Numbered from the stretch's first letter, positions 1 through 11,153 are shown. The stretch: DNA of 64,000 nucleotides from Ostrinia nubilalis (GCF_963855985.1 NC_087104.1:1984001-2048000), one strand, 5' to 3'. Notes: a model not told the origin generated them from the sequence alone. Numbers and translations: made by a program.

Positions 1-64
1 TGCACGGCGTCCAATCAAGGGTCACTCAAATTTTACATACTTTTCTCTATTACTTTAAATCTTA

Positions 65-262
65 ACTAGCTTTCCGCCCGCGGCTTTTGCGCGCGTGGAC
101 TACATTATCTACATATTTTACGGAACCCTATTTTTTTCCAAAATAAAATTTAGCGTTATGTTACTCGTGGATAATGTAGCTTCCGAATGGTGAAAGAATT
201 TTTAAAAACGGTCTAGTAGTTTTTGAGCCTATTCATTACAACCAAACAAACAAACAAACAAA
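65..262 (+). repeat. SINE-like retroposon fragment, Lepidoptera type
   Basis: The GC-rich head (CTAGCTTTCCGCCCGCGGCT) is followed by an AT-rich body with the 'AACGGTCTAGTAGTTTTTGAGCC' type of conserved core and a (CAAA)n tail near 240-262. The same head recurs at 10,339, 34,213 and 49,188. I read it as a non-coding retroposon of the Metulj/Lep1-like class that litters lepidopteran genomes. The family name is from memory and uncertain; the repeat nature is certain. Confidence 0.65.
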
Positions 263-292
263 GTTTTCCTCTTTATTTGAATCGAGTTTTGA

Positions 293-547
293 GTGTTTCA
301 AAATGCGGATTTAATTCCAACTCTAACCGAATATGTACCAAAAAGTCTATTTATAGTGAGCGCATTAACCATATTGTCTACTTATTTATGTATTAAAATT
401 GCGGAGGTGTTTTGTTTCACACTCGTCCTCATCTCGACCCATGTCAAAGGAACTTATACAGGTCTAAAGGATTTCCAACCGTATGTTCACGGCGTAAAGT
501 TGAAATTGAAGTGGGAAGCATGTGTCAACGGCTTGCTTAAGGGTTAA
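293..547 (+). other. Unrecognised 84-codon open frame
   Basis: An open frame runs from a TGA just upstream to a TAA at 545-547, with no early ATG (the first codon is GTG), so if real it would be an exon rather than a whole gene. Residues about 17-47 are hydrophobic (two short membrane-like stretches around SLFIVSALTIL and VFCFTLVLI). The C-terminus is basic and hydrophilic. An AATAAA sits about 20 nt after the stop (near 564) and could be a polyadenylation signal. I recognise no family, and chance is a fair alternative in AT-rich DNA. Confidence 0.15.
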
Positions 548-924
548 GAGCTCGTAATGTGGAGAATAAAAGGGAACGAAACGGATTAGGTGCGAATTAT
601 GTTCCAGTATCACAGGCCGGTACCAAGTTCAGGTGTGGTGGTGATACTTAGCGATACTGTGGCTTAGTATCTTGGTAGCGGTATCAAAAGAGAATGCATT
701 AATTTGTATTCACATCGGATATACGACTATTTCAATAAAGAAGGTAGTGGTTGTGTGGTTTTTTGTTTACTTTCTGAATAGAGTCAGTCAATCAGAATTC
801 TGATTGAATTACTTATTGCTTATGTATTTACTTTATCCATTCAAATTAAAGAGCTAAACTTCTGCCGGGGGAGTAATTTCCACTCATCTGCCAGTAACTT
901 AAACTACCTATACGTCCTGACTTT

Positions 925-1072
925 TATCATCATCATCATCTCAGCCGTAGGACGTCCACTGCTGAACGTAGGCCTCCCCCAATGCTTTCCATGTTACCCG
1001 GTTGGTAGCGGCCTGCGTCCAGCGCTTTCCCGCTACCTTCGATGTCGTCGGTCCACCTTGTGGGTGGACGTC
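925..1072 (-). mobile_element. RTE-type LINE, truncated 3' end
   Basis: Read on the minus strand this encodes part of the RTE ORF2 C-terminal tail seen more fully at 20,038-20,299 (KVAGKRWTQAATNRVTWKALGEAY, then VQQWTSYG). It ends in the (ATG)n tail, seen on the plus strand as ATCATCATC at about 925. It is 5'-truncated and too short to function. The identification rests on the near-identical copies in this window and the well-known lepidopteran RTE tail. Confidence 0.8.
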
Positions 1073-1102
1073 CTGACTTTTATATCGTCTTTTATTATTG
1101 TA

Positions 1103-1525
1103 CAGTCGCGGAATGAAAAGGTTCGTCACCTTAGTGTCGGTTTTCGCATGCACTAGGTACTGTGAGAGTCAAACCTGCCAACATAACCGTGCAAGAAACA
1201 GTGCTGCTAACATTTAAATAAATATGACGTTTGCTAACGAATAAGGTTTTGCTTGTTTATTTTTCTGTCCCATCAGTGCAATGTTTCAAAATGTAGTTTT
1301 TATTTATTTAATAGATAATGGCAGGTTTAACCAACAAGAAGGTTTTAGTTTATCAACACACTTTGATCTGAATAATTTTGAACTTTACTGACGAACAGTT
1401 AAAGATTATTTTCTCTAACACGAGATTATTCTGTAACATAGTTTCAAAAGGTAATAATAATATGTGCTCGCTATTCGTTGAAGGAATCAATTTGAAAACT
1501 GACGAACCTTTTCATTCCGTGACTG
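1103..1525 (+). mobile_element. Palindromic TA-flanked MITE, copy 1
   Basis: The terminal inverted repeats begin CAGTCGCGGAATGAAAAGG and are flanked by TA on both sides (1101-1102, 1526-1527), the Tc1/mariner signature. It has no coding frame and is 423 bp long. Two other copies (3,701-4,173 and 45,378-45,849) are 472-473 bp, so this one carries an internal deletion of about 50 bp. Confidence 0.85.
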
Positions 1526-1538
1526 TACATAGATAACT

Positions 1539-1730
1539 AAAAGGTGACTGACTTACTGACTGACATAGTGATCTATCAACGCACAGCCCAAACCACTGGA
1601 CGGATCGGGCTGAAATTTGGCATGCAAGTAGATGTTATGACGTAGGCATCCGCTAAGAAAAGATTTTACGAAACTCTACCCTTAAGGGGGTAAAACGGGA
1701 TCCATGCGTACAAAGTTGCGGGCGGCCGCT
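1539..1730 (-). repeat. SINE-like retroposon (GCGGCCGC-head type)
   Basis: Read on the minus strand it starts with an AGCGGCCGCCCGC-type head and contains the conserved 'GGTTTGGGCTGTGCGTTGAT' core. It ends in degenerate (GTCA)n units at 1,545-1,565. It is closely similar to the copy at 9,654-9,871, where the tail repeat is longer. Confidence 0.7.
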
Positions 1731-1873
1731 ATTTAAACATAAACCCAGTTATGAACTGAACTCTATATTAACTTAAACCTGTATCAAAAAAGGTTATACT
1801 TTGAAACACGTGGAGTAACGTGTCTTAAATAGTTGTAATAGGAACTATATTGCTACAAAAAAGTATAATCTAA

Positions 1874-2851
1874 CCTTTAACCGACGACGTGATTTTTTTG
1901 TCACGCCGTCTGCGACGTGCGGTCTGTGGGACCGCTATACTGTTTACTCAAAAAGTAATATTTTTTCGTATAAAAGTATATTGGTTTTATTTTTTTTGAG
2001 AACATTATAGTATTACAAATAAACATACGTATAATTTGCAAGGAATCAATGTATATTTTTTATTTAAATATGGCTAAAACTTTTTTGACCCTTAATTTCA
2101 TTGAAATTACACTAGAGCTCAATAATACCTATATAACTTGTAAATTTTAATCAAAGCAAGAAAAACTATACTCCTTCCTAAATATAGTGAACATAATGAA
2201 TAAAATAAAAATAAATGACACGTACATTACATGCACAAAAAAAAATTGACGTTGGGTAAACATCAGGCAAAATCAGGTCATTTTTTTTACTGCATGCCAA
2301 GCATTTTCGGAATGCATAGGTAACACCTGTAAGATAATTTCGTTTTCAATTTAGGTGGACTAAAATGTACGTCGTTTTTGCAGCTGGTGCAATGACATCA
2401 GGCTGATTTGGCATGTCAGAGCCTAGAATACATGTCACTGTTTGCTTTACCACCCGTTTCGCGGTATTTTTTTACAGACTACCATCTTTTACATAATGTT
2501 ATGTTCAAATATCAATATATCATTAGGAAATGTCTTTTCCTAGGTTGTGGTGGCCCAGGATCCATCATTTTTACGAAAAATTAGTCGTCTAAAACAAAAA
2601 CGCCAGTTTCAGTATGGTACAAAAATGTCACGTAGTCTGCGACGTGCGGTCCCACAGACCGCTGTTGAACTTTAAATCGAATTATCTTATTAAAACTGCC
2701 CTCGTCGATGTAATCACTACCTGTAATGGCGTTTGGGCAACTAAACTCGAAGGTACTGAGACGCTCAGGACACGGGAGTAAGTAGAACATTGCAATCCAG
2801 AAATTTCAAAAACCGGAGCGGTCTGTGAGACCGCACCTCGTCGGTTAAAGG
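1874..2851. mobile_element. piggyBac-like non-autonomous element, copy 1 (978 bp)
   Basis: The terminal inverted repeats read CCTTTAACCGACGACGTG and CACCTCGTCGGTTAAAGG. The 4-bp flank is CTAA on both sides (1870-1873 and 2852-2855). A second copy of exactly the same length lies at 12,412-13,389 with TTAA flanks, the piggyBac target. A subterminal motif (GACGTGCGGTCTGTGGGACC) is repeated inside. Both copies keep a similar minus-strand frame (starting MFYLLPCPERL). It resembles no transposase I know, is shorter here, and may be chance. The element is presumably mobilised in trans. Confidence 0.8.
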
Positions 2852-3202
2852 CTAATGTGCGGTGGACTGTACCCGGCTTATACATAATTGGGTTCCACTC
2901 TAGAAGCCCTCGTTAATTTATAACGAGTGTTATTGAAGGGTCATTATAAGGGAGCAAGAATTTCATATTTCCAACAGGATGGATCAATTTTGGTTAACAT
3001 TATAGATTAATTTGAACAATGTATGCGATATTCATTTTGTATTGGTATTATAATTAAGTATATTTTCCCTCATACTGAAAAACAAAACAGTTGCAAATTA
3101 TAATGAGGAAGTGAAATAAATTTGTGATTTTTAATTAAGTCACATAGGTAATTCCATTTTACCAGTAGGTAGGTGGGTATTTCTCATCGCCACGGTTATC
3201 AT

Positions 3203-4466
3203 CGTCACCTTCGTGGCGAATTTTATTTCTTACTTATTTCAACTTTTTGTAAACAAAAATTGTAGCGCTTGATGTGAAGATTGTATTCTCAGTAAATCAG
3301 TCAAATAGTGAGTCTCGTTTGGAAGCTTTAACGTTTTGAATTTTTTGATGCCACGAAAGTGATTTTGTACTTCACAGCAATAATTTTTTCAAACTTTACA
3401 ACTGTAAATGACTCTTAAGTGTTTATAAAACATATATTTTGTCTTATTTTCATAGATAAATAGCAATAACATAATATAAATAGGTACCTACTTAAATACA
3501 AGATAAAATTTTACCGATTACGTCACCTACTAAGTTACAAGATTCTACGCAATTGGTTTTAAGGGTGACACTGGTGGCATTCTGAAATGCTAAAGAAGCA
3601 AAAAACGGATTATCAGTACCTCAATAAAAAAGAACTCTAACTGATTATCAGTCCCTCAACAAAAATATATTTTTTATTTAGGCCTCGTATTTTTGTTGTA
3701 CAGTCACGGAATGAAAAGGTTCGTCAGTTTTCAAATTGATTCCTTCAACGACTCGCGAGCACATATTACCTTTTGAAACTATGTTACAGAATAATCTCGA
3801 GTTAGAGAAAATAATCTTTAACTGTTCGCCAGTAAAGTTCAAAATTATTCAGATCAAAGTTGTTTGACGATTTATCTTGTCAAGAAGATTATTATGATTG
3901 ATAAACTAAAACCTTCTTGTTGGTTCAACCTGCCATTATTATTACTTTTAAATAAAAAAAAAACTATTGTCAATTGGTCAATGTCATCATTGCATTGCAC
4001 TGATGGGATAGAAAAATAAACAAGCAAAACCTTATTCGTTAGCAAACGTCATATTTATTTAAATGTTAGCAGCACTGTTTCTTGTACTGTTATGTTGGCA
4101 GGTTTGACTCTTACAGTACCTAGTGCAAGCGAAAACCGACACTAAGGTGACGAACCTTTTCATTCCGCGACTGTACAACTTTTAACTCAAACTTCAGATT
4201 AAATTTATTTTACAAACAGATACACAGTCACATATACAGACATACATACAGTCATACAGACAGACAACAAAAATACGAGGCCCTTATTTATTTATTGATG
4301 TACTGATCTCTAATTACCACGTATAATTTATTAGTTATTAAAATATTGTAAAAACATAAACACCAGTCACTATATTTTAAAATAAACCAAAGCAAGAAAT
4401 CACTTTCGTGGCCTAAAATCACCTTCGTGTATAAAACACCACGAAGGTGATGCCACGAAGGTGACG
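3203..4466. mobile_element. Degenerate DNA element with iterated CACCTTCGTGG motifs
   Basis: Both ends carry CGTCACCTTCGTGGC in inverted orientation. The same 11-bp motif recurs near each end (near 3,350, and four times between about 4,396 and 4,466). A palindromic MITE is inserted inside it (3,701-4,173). I see no intact transposase frame and could not fix a target duplication, so the limits are approximate. The architecture matches the elements at 32,710 and 46,441. Confidence 0.4.
3701..4173 (-). mobile_element. Palindromic TA-flanked MITE, copy 2
   Basis: It has the same inverted repeats as the copies at 1,103 and 45,378 and TA on both sides (3699-3700, 4174-4175). It is 473 bp long and lies in the opposite orientation to the other two. 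It sits inside the element with CACCTTCGTGG motifs, so it is the younger insertion. Confidence 0.85.
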
Positions 4467-5270
4467 AAAATTTTAGTTTTTTATGAATTATCCTTAAATT
4501 TGAATTTAACGGTTCAAGTTGAATACTACACAAATAAGTCTAACATGTTAAGTTTTCAATGGCAAAGTTTCAATTAAATTGTTTAAATTTTAGAGGTAGA
4601 AAATAATGTTCAAGCAAGCGACGGTATGTCTATGGATAATAACAAAAAGTTACGTATTTTTTTCGCGGAGCGACGATCGACCTACCTCACCTCCCCAATG
4701 GTCGAAGCGCGACTGACGTTAACCGAATAGAACGCTGTGATTGGTTGCTGGTGTTCGGTTTAACGGCAATCTTGTATTATTACTCAAAATTTTAGGTACC
4801 TAAAATCGTGTGACCAACGTATTTCGCTTTCTCAATTCAAAATAATTATAAGAAGATATTTTTTTGACTATTGTGTGGAAAGTATATTTAATTACGATGA
4901 TTTTAGTATATGCTACACACATATTGAATGAAAATTGTGGATGCAGTAACCAAATGTTTCATTGCAACCGAAGGTGTGACACGATGAGAATGCGAAAAGT
5001 GACCCCATTTTTTATCGTTTCATGTGATTTTTTCGTATTATTTTTGCTTCTATTACGATAAAATTTATTTTGTATGTAGCTAAATAGATATTTTATCATC
5101 TGATTTCAAAGTTATTGTTCTAACTTATACCGTTTATGAACTATTATTGTGTGACCATCAAATTTGAGTGTAAATGAGAAGTACCCAGGTGCTTTTTCAA
5201 CGGACTCGATTTATTCTAATGCTTTATGACATCCGGAATCTATTACGATGGTAATCCCCGAAACTAATCG

Positions 5271-5346
5271 TATCATCATCATTTCAGCCATAGGACGTCC
5301 ACTGCTGAACATAGGCCTCCCCCAATGATTTCCACAATGGCCCGTA
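5271..5346 (-). mobile_element. RTE-type LINE, very short 3' end
   Basis: The last about 75 bp of the RTE consensus seen in this window are present, with the ATCATCATC tail on the left and the 'GTCCACTGCTGAACATAGGC' block. A second RTE tail scrap, in the opposite orientation, lies at about 5,421-5,456 ('GTCCAGCAATGGACGTTAAA'). The 79-codon frame starting at 5,449 begins in that scrap, so I do not call it a gene. Confidence 0.7.
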
Positions 5347-5774
5347 TGTCCTCTAGGTATTTTTTTTATTATTTATTAACTACTTGTATTTCTTTTATTT
5401 ATTTACTTTTATTTTCAGTAGGTCCGGTAGTCCAGCAATGGACGTTAAATGGCTGAAAATATTAGCGATCCAGCAGTCCTAGACAAGAGTTGCAGTAGAA
5501 ACATGAGGTGGGAATACCCTCATTACTATTTCTTCGCATACCAGCAGTTTCAAAAGCCTTTCAAACGCCCCTATTTCCAGCAAAACTTATTCCCTAAGGC
5601 GCGATTCGTTCGCGCTCGTTACAACGCGTCTACGCTGATCTATGGTATGATTTATACGTGGAACAGAGCAAAGCCTTTGCTGCAATAGGTGGGATATTTG
5701 TATAATTCATTGCTATTTAACAGATAATTCAGGTAGCTTGAGTTTTGGGTTGGTACTTTTGAATAGCTATGAAA

Positions 5775-6227
5775 GACTGGGTACGGTTGTAATAGGGTAC
5801 AATTGTAACAACTTGACTGTTGCTTGGTAGGTGAGGGGCACATGGGCAAGGGCATGCGGGTGATAAGACAAGTAAGGCTGTATCAGAGTAAATACAAAGT
5901 AGGTCATCTTCATAGAAACGCACCGAGCGCGGTTTGTATGTGAGCGCGCCAATACGTATGCGGCGCGCAAGCACACACTGACAAAATTTTGCGTGTATTA
6001 GCGGGGTGTTGCGCCGAATTTTGTAACGCGCCGTATATGTATTGGCGCGCTCACATACAAACCGCGCTCGGTGCGTTGCTATGAAGATGACCTACTCATT
6101 TGTATTTACTCTGGCTGTATAGACTTGTCACCCGCATGCCCCTCCCCTTGTACCCCTTACCTGCTGAGCATTGTTCGATAATATACGAATTGTTACAACC
6201 GTATCCCTGTTACAACCGTGCCCAGTC
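5775..6227. repeat. Long imperfect hairpin, about 450 bp
   Basis: The two arms (about 5,775-5,975 and 6,025-6,227) are reverse complements. They share GACTGGG...GTTGTAA at the outer ends and CACCGAGCGCGGTTTGTATG near the centre. Near-identity is best in the GC-rich inner part, and the outer arms carry small indels. The loop is about 50 bp. I see no flanking duplication and no coding. It is a foldback-type element or an inverted duplication. Confidence 0.75.
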
Positions 6228-6229
6228 TA

Positions 6230-7528
6230 TCCTAAATCTAAAAGAGCAAGTATAATAATAAGGTTTACAAAATTGGTCCGTGAATACCTTACTTTTGTAA
6301 CCTCCGTGAATATTCTGTATCCGTCAAGCTCATATGACTCAGTCATTCAAGATATCTTCATAATGCATGTGTTTGGTATGAAAAAGTGTTTTACATCCTG
6401 TGTTGGACATACCGAGTAATATCAAGCGTCAAGCTTCCGGTAGCAATTTTTCGTTAGCTGGAGAGCAACTTACAAAAAAATATAGTCGCGTTTTATTGTT
6501 CACCTTAGGTATACGATAAATTGGTGTCAGTTTGTCGACTTTAAGGGCTCCTTTACACAGCATTCCAGTTTTGCTGTATTCAACAATGGAGGATCCCACA
6601 AAAATGGATTATCGTGTGAACACACTTGTGTATTTCTCCTCCTTTCTTTCTTCCTAAAGTTGCTGTGCCCTAACTGGGTCCACATTGTATAACTGCCTAA
6701 ATTGTAAGACCTAATGTGAAAGTTAATGTGGTTATGCAATAAACGATTGAGTATTGAGTATTTAAAATTCGAATTAAAAATTCGGACAGATCGGTTTTTC
6801 TGGGAAACGGGATACACTGCAAACGGGATGTTCGATTGAACGTTTACACCATAGAGATATAGAGAGATGCCAACTAATGCGCTGAGTTCGAAACTTACTG
6901 TAGCATTAGAATTATTTATTAATTAATAATTTAAATTATTAGTATCTGTACTCAACGTTCGAATAATCTTTAGTACTACGCAAGCAATGTAAGCTGTTTC
7001 TGCATTATGACGTCGCTGCTGTCATCGTTGCTGTCAATTGCTGGAACACCAGGCCGCCCCCTTGTCACATCTCCCTTTAGTTTCTGTGATCTGTGGTTCA
7101 CGCATAAATACAGTTCCTCCAAAAACATATCCGTGGAAACAAGGTCTTAGTTAATGAATAAGCACACCCTGTCAAACATAGTCTTAGCTCTTATCTCCAT
7201 TAATTTACCATTTTTATTCTTGTAAAGCAAAATAACAAAATTACCAGCGCTCAACGAATCTGCAGCCTAATATCGGCTAATCCCTTATTATGAACGATAA
7301 GCCTAATTGAGCTTATGGAGCACACGAGTGTTGCGGAACAATAATAATATTATCGTATCTTTGTTCCTGTAAACGTTGCAAAACAACTCTTATTGACGTA
7401 TAAACTGATGGATATTTGGAGATAATAAACGTGGAAAGATTTTTTATATGCTTCCAAAATCCCAAACTCATCTGGCTAGGGTAAGGAGCTGTAGGCTAAA
7501 TTCTCTAAGCCTCTAGTAAATTAGAGGA
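6230..7528. other. No recognisable feature
   Basis: AT-rich sequence with stops in all frames. Short open frames at 6,171-6,419 (+) and 6,527-6,817 (-) have low-complexity composition and no motif I recognise. No splice-flanked exon stood out. Confidence 0.4.
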
Positions 7529-7761
7529 GGATTAGCAAGCTGAAGTGGCAATAGCCAGGGCACATAGTACGCAAAACTGGACGGTCGATGGGGCAGCAAG
7601 GTTCTGGAGTAGAGGCCACGTACCGGAAAACGCAGCATGTGACGTCCATCCAAAGGAAGACGCTGGATGCAGGCCGCTACCAACCGGTCAACATGGAAAT
7701 CATTGGGGGAGGCCCGTGTTCAGCAGAGGACGTCCTATGGCTGAAATGATGATGATAATGA
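7529..7761 (+). mobile_element. RTE-type LINE, truncated and deleted 3' end
   Basis: It starts at RISKLKWQ-equivalent bases ('ATTAGCAAGCTGAAGTGGCA') and ends in ATGATGATGAT. Compared with the copy at 20,038-20,299 it lacks about 30 bp in the middle and has in-frame stops, so it is a dead fragment. Confidence 0.8.
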
Positions 7762-8248
7762 AATTAGAAGATGTCGTGCTCCTGCAGTGGAGACTCAATG
7801 ATCTGATAATAATGAATGAATGATAAAAATGCGTCAACGAGGATCATAACAAACAAAAAATTTGTGACAAAGTTATAACTCGTAAATAGGTCTGTACGGA
7901 ACCTCAGACACGAAACAATTCAGCATCCAGAGTACTGAAATCCAGCATTATTTATTACTAGGAAAACGTTGATTTTGGCTCGTTCCGAGAAAAAGCCAAA
8001 TATCTGATTGGTGGTTAAAATAACCACGTAAATACCTCACTCCAAACTTAATCTGACATGAGAATCGATTACGCCAGACATATCATATCGGTATAATAAA
8101 TTGTGGTTGACAGAAACCCGTTATCAAGAGACCTTAGTGTAATTTGACTGAAATGTATATCGAATATCAATTCGGTCTAGTCTAGCCAAATCGTCTGAGA
8201 ATAGTACTTAGTTCTGACACAAATATTTGGATGTGTTAAAATAACTTG

Positions 8249-9449
8249 GAGCCTAAGCACACGATGCGTTGCGGCGGCGGTGCGATGCCGAAGCGGTGTC
8301 GCTGCGTCTTACGGGACTCTTCCCACCTCTCGTTCCCACCACTGCAACTCCTGTGTAGCCAGGATCTACAGCTTGACCGCCATAAAAACCCAACCAATGA
8401 AGGTCAAGTTTGTCCCGGGGGAAAGTGAAACTGTCATTGGACCCGCAACGAAATTAATCAGAAGAACATAGGAGGAGTTCGAAGTTAAGGCACATAATAA
8501 TAATAAGTACTACGTACAGAAGTTTTACTTCGCGAAGGTATTTAAAAAAATGTATGCTCAATGTCATTAACAATATGGTGTAATTTAGCCTGTCTCAAGA
8601 GTCAAGCACCATTTTGTAGACAAACGTCAGTGATCGGCACTGCGCCGAAGCTATAGGGCTGACTTCGGTAAAATGATGTGACGTGAGGTGCCAAACTGCG
8701 GAAAATGGCGGAGGAAATACATGATTAAGCATGAATTATCATGAATAATATTAACTACTTATTTACCTCTCAGTGTCTTGAGGCAAGTTAAAAAAGTACA
8801 TTCTGTGTTTTATTTTTATTTAGGCAGTTAAATACTGCACAGTATTTCGTACACCATTTTCTTTAACAAGAATACGCGTGCGTGAGTCAATGTTCGCTCG
8901 TATGTGAGGCCTTGTCGAATAGTATCCTGTGGGTGGGACATCGCGCGTGTGTTGTTTTCGATGTAAACTCGCGGAGATGAACAGGCCTGGTTAAGGTTCG
9001 AATTCCCTCCATTGCAAAGCGGATGACAGGTGACAAACAAAGGTTTAAAACCTTTAAGAAAAGATTATGCACCATGGAAAATAAATATCAATTAAGGGGG
9101 CCTATCTTATGAGCGGTGTCGCTGCGTCTTGTAATGCTTTAACCACACCAACGCGTGCAGATCGCCATCACCGGCGCGATCATAGGCCAATGACAGGTTG
9201 CGCGACCCATGACAGTCCAGATAGTGGTTGAAGCTTTACATATATAGCTTGCTCTCGAGGCAGCTTGAGCTGAACCTCATGGCCTTTTGTTTCCCCCATT
9301 TAATTTACTTTAGATTTAATTTTAATTGTAACATTTAAATTAAATTTTTATTATTTTTTATTTATAGATATCGTATCTGTGGTGGGCACACGAGCGATAC
9401 GGCAAAATATTTGCGGTGCGGCGCCGCAACGCATCGTGTGCTTGGGCTC
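8249..9449. mobile_element. GC-rich TIR element, about 1.2 kb
   Basis: The ends are inverted: AGCCTAAGCACACGATGCGT on the left and its near-complement ACGCATCGTGTGCTTGGGCT on the right. A GC-rich subterminal block follows (CGGCGGCGGTGCGATGCCG and GCGGTGCGGCGCCGC). The interior is AT-rich with no convincing transposase. The superfamily is unresolved. Its left interior (8,314-8,491) is also found inverted at 10,093-10,267. Confidence 0.6.
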
Positions 9450-9653
9450 TAATGATAGGTATTTCAATACCATTTTCAAAATACATTAAGGTACACATAA
9501 TTAGGTTTGGGCTTAGATATTGGGAATAGATTGGGTGATATCAAATAACTCTGTATTCTCTATGGAATCTTATAATTAGCTCATAATAATATAAACTTGG
9601 GATTAATACAAATAAGTTTCATCAGACTGCTGCTAGAATAAAAATATATACTT

Positions 9654-9871
9654 ATAACTCAAAGGTGACTGACTGACTGACTGACTGACTGACTGACTGA
9701 CTGACATTGTGATCTATCAACGCACAGCCCAAACCACTAGACGGATAGGGCTGAAATTTGGCATGCAGGTAGATGTTATGACGTAGGCATCCGCTAAGAA
9801 AGGATTTTACGAAACTCCACCCCTTAGCGGGTAACGGAATCCACGCGTACGAAGTCGCCGGCGGCCGCTAG
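9654..9871 (-). repeat. SINE-like retroposon with (GTCA)n tail
   Basis: Same family as 1,539-1,730: GCGGCCGC head at the right-hand end, 'GGTTTGGGCTGTGCGTTGAT' core, and a clean tandem tail of about ten TGAC units at 9,665-9,703. The two copies differ in tail length, which suggests a variable microsatellite born from the retroposon tail. Confidence 0.75.
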
Positions 9872-9884
9872 TGTACTAATAATC

Positions 9885-10011
9885 CTGTTAGCCCCTCGTA
9901 TTACGTTACGGAGTGGGCTCACCACAATAGTCGAGCGGCAACGGGGTTCAAACCCGCGTTCCTCGGATATCAAGTCGGCCAGTCCGACCCCTTCACCGTT
10001 CGTTTCCCTTC
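9885..10011 (-). repeat. tRNA-derived SINE head (candidate)
   Basis: Read on the minus strand there is a B-box-like GGTTTGAACCCCG, preceded by 'GTCGGACTGGCCGAC' and 'ATCCGAGGAACGCGG', in the order of a tRNA-like SINE promoter. There is no cloverleaf good enough to call a tRNA gene. The internal pol III promoter reading is an inference. Confidence 0.4.
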
Positions 10012-10092
10012 AATCGTGGCATCAGTGTTGACCTGTTGGATGCAGTGCTTTCCTGTAACCTTAAAAAGGTCATCTTACACCTTAACTTACCA

Positions 10093-10267
10093 CCTTAACT
10101 TCGAACTCCTATGTTCTCCTAATTAATTTCGTTACGGGTCCAATTACATTTTAACTTTCCCCCGGGACTAACTTAACCTTCACTGATTGGGTTTTTATTG
10201 ACGGTCAAGATGTAGACCCTGGCAACATAAGAGTTACAGCGGTGAGAACGAGAGGTGGGAATAGTCC
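10093..10267 (-). repeat. Inverted second copy of the 8,314-8,491 sequence
   Basis: Reverse complement of 8,314-8,491, with several substitutions and small indels. Shared blocks include AGGAGTTCGAAGTTAAGG and 'CCAACCAATGAAGGTCAAGT' (diverged here). It does not carry the TIRs of the 8.25-9.45 kb element, so the shared unit is a smaller repeat, or one copy is a fragment. Confidence 0.6.
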
Positions 10268-10338
10268 CTTGTATAGTCTGGTCACCGAGCACACTCACTG
10301 CTGCCGCCCGTCGCACAGTCGCGACAGCAATATATATA

Positions 10339-10520
10339 ACTAGCTTTCCGCCCGCGGCTTCGCCCGCGTGGAATTTTGTCTGTCACAGAAAAACTTTATC
10401 GCGCGCGTCCCTGTTTCAAAAACCGGGATAAAAACTATCCTATGTTCTTTCCCGGGACTCAAACTATCTCTATGCCAAATTTCATCAAAATCGGTTGCGA
10501 GGTTTAAGCGGGAAAGCGTA

Positions 10521-10561
<41 letters not shown>

Positions 10562-10589
10562 GTTACTTTCGCATTTATAATATTAGTTG
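10339..10589 (+). repeat. SINE-like retroposon with (CAGA)n, young copy
   Basis: GC-rich head, body with 'GCCAAATTTCATCAAAATCG', about ten CAGA units at 10,521-10,561, and the end 'CGCATTTATAATATTAGT'. Nearly identical over its length to 49,188-49,418, which has only about five CAGA units. The frame through it is a by-product of the repeat, not a gene. Confidence 0.8.
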
Positions 10590-11153
10590 GGATTACGCGC
10601 GTACGATAAGGATAGGTAGGTAGCTTGGGGTCATTGGACAAAATTCTACGTGCTCGGCGACCAGACTTTAGGTGTAACTTTTGTTGAAAAGAAGCTCACT
10701 GTGTGCCCCCAATTCTTATATCTATGTGGGATGGCTATATCTTTGTTATTTGTGTGTGAATACGAGATAGAGTAATTCCACGCAGTTTATAGCGGCCATT
10801 ACAAATGCTTGTAATGGGTAGTAAACGTGTCGGTGTGTTTATCTTCAGGCGTTTTCTTATGGACGTATTTGGAATCGACGTTGATTGCTTCCTTACGAGG
10901 TCGAGGAATTGGGATACATAATACAACAAAGGTTACGTACAATAGAATGTAAAACCAAGCTTGAGGGACTTCTTCATCAATTGACTTCTATTTATGGTTA
11001 TTGATTTGGAAAGGTTCTCTTTATTTGTTTGTGGTTGATAAAATAAATATTCTTGAAATTAATAAATTTAAAAAATCTTGAATTTATCATGGCGTACGAG
11101 TAGATTAAACTTAGACAAGTTAAACTGAACCAGACGGTGCAATAAGTGACTAA

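Noticed and set aside
4864..5061. 65-codon Cys-containing frame as a small secreted protein
   Set aside because: Hydrophobic and Cys residues are spread at random, with no cleavage site or cysteine pattern; the size is expected by chance.
5449..5688. 79-codon frame starting MAENISDPAVLD after a TTTTCAG
   Set aside because: Its first bases are an RTE 3'-end scrap (GTCCAGCAATGGACGTTAAA), and the rest has no family motif or donor.
9885..10011. A functional tRNA gene
   Set aside because: A B-box-like sequence is present but no acceptor stem or anticodon arm folds; a tRNA-derived SINE is more likely.
10368..10580. 70-codon frame ending in a TDRQTDRQ repeat
   Set aside because: It is translation of the SINE-like repeat and its (CAGA)n tail; the same peptide appears at 49,217.
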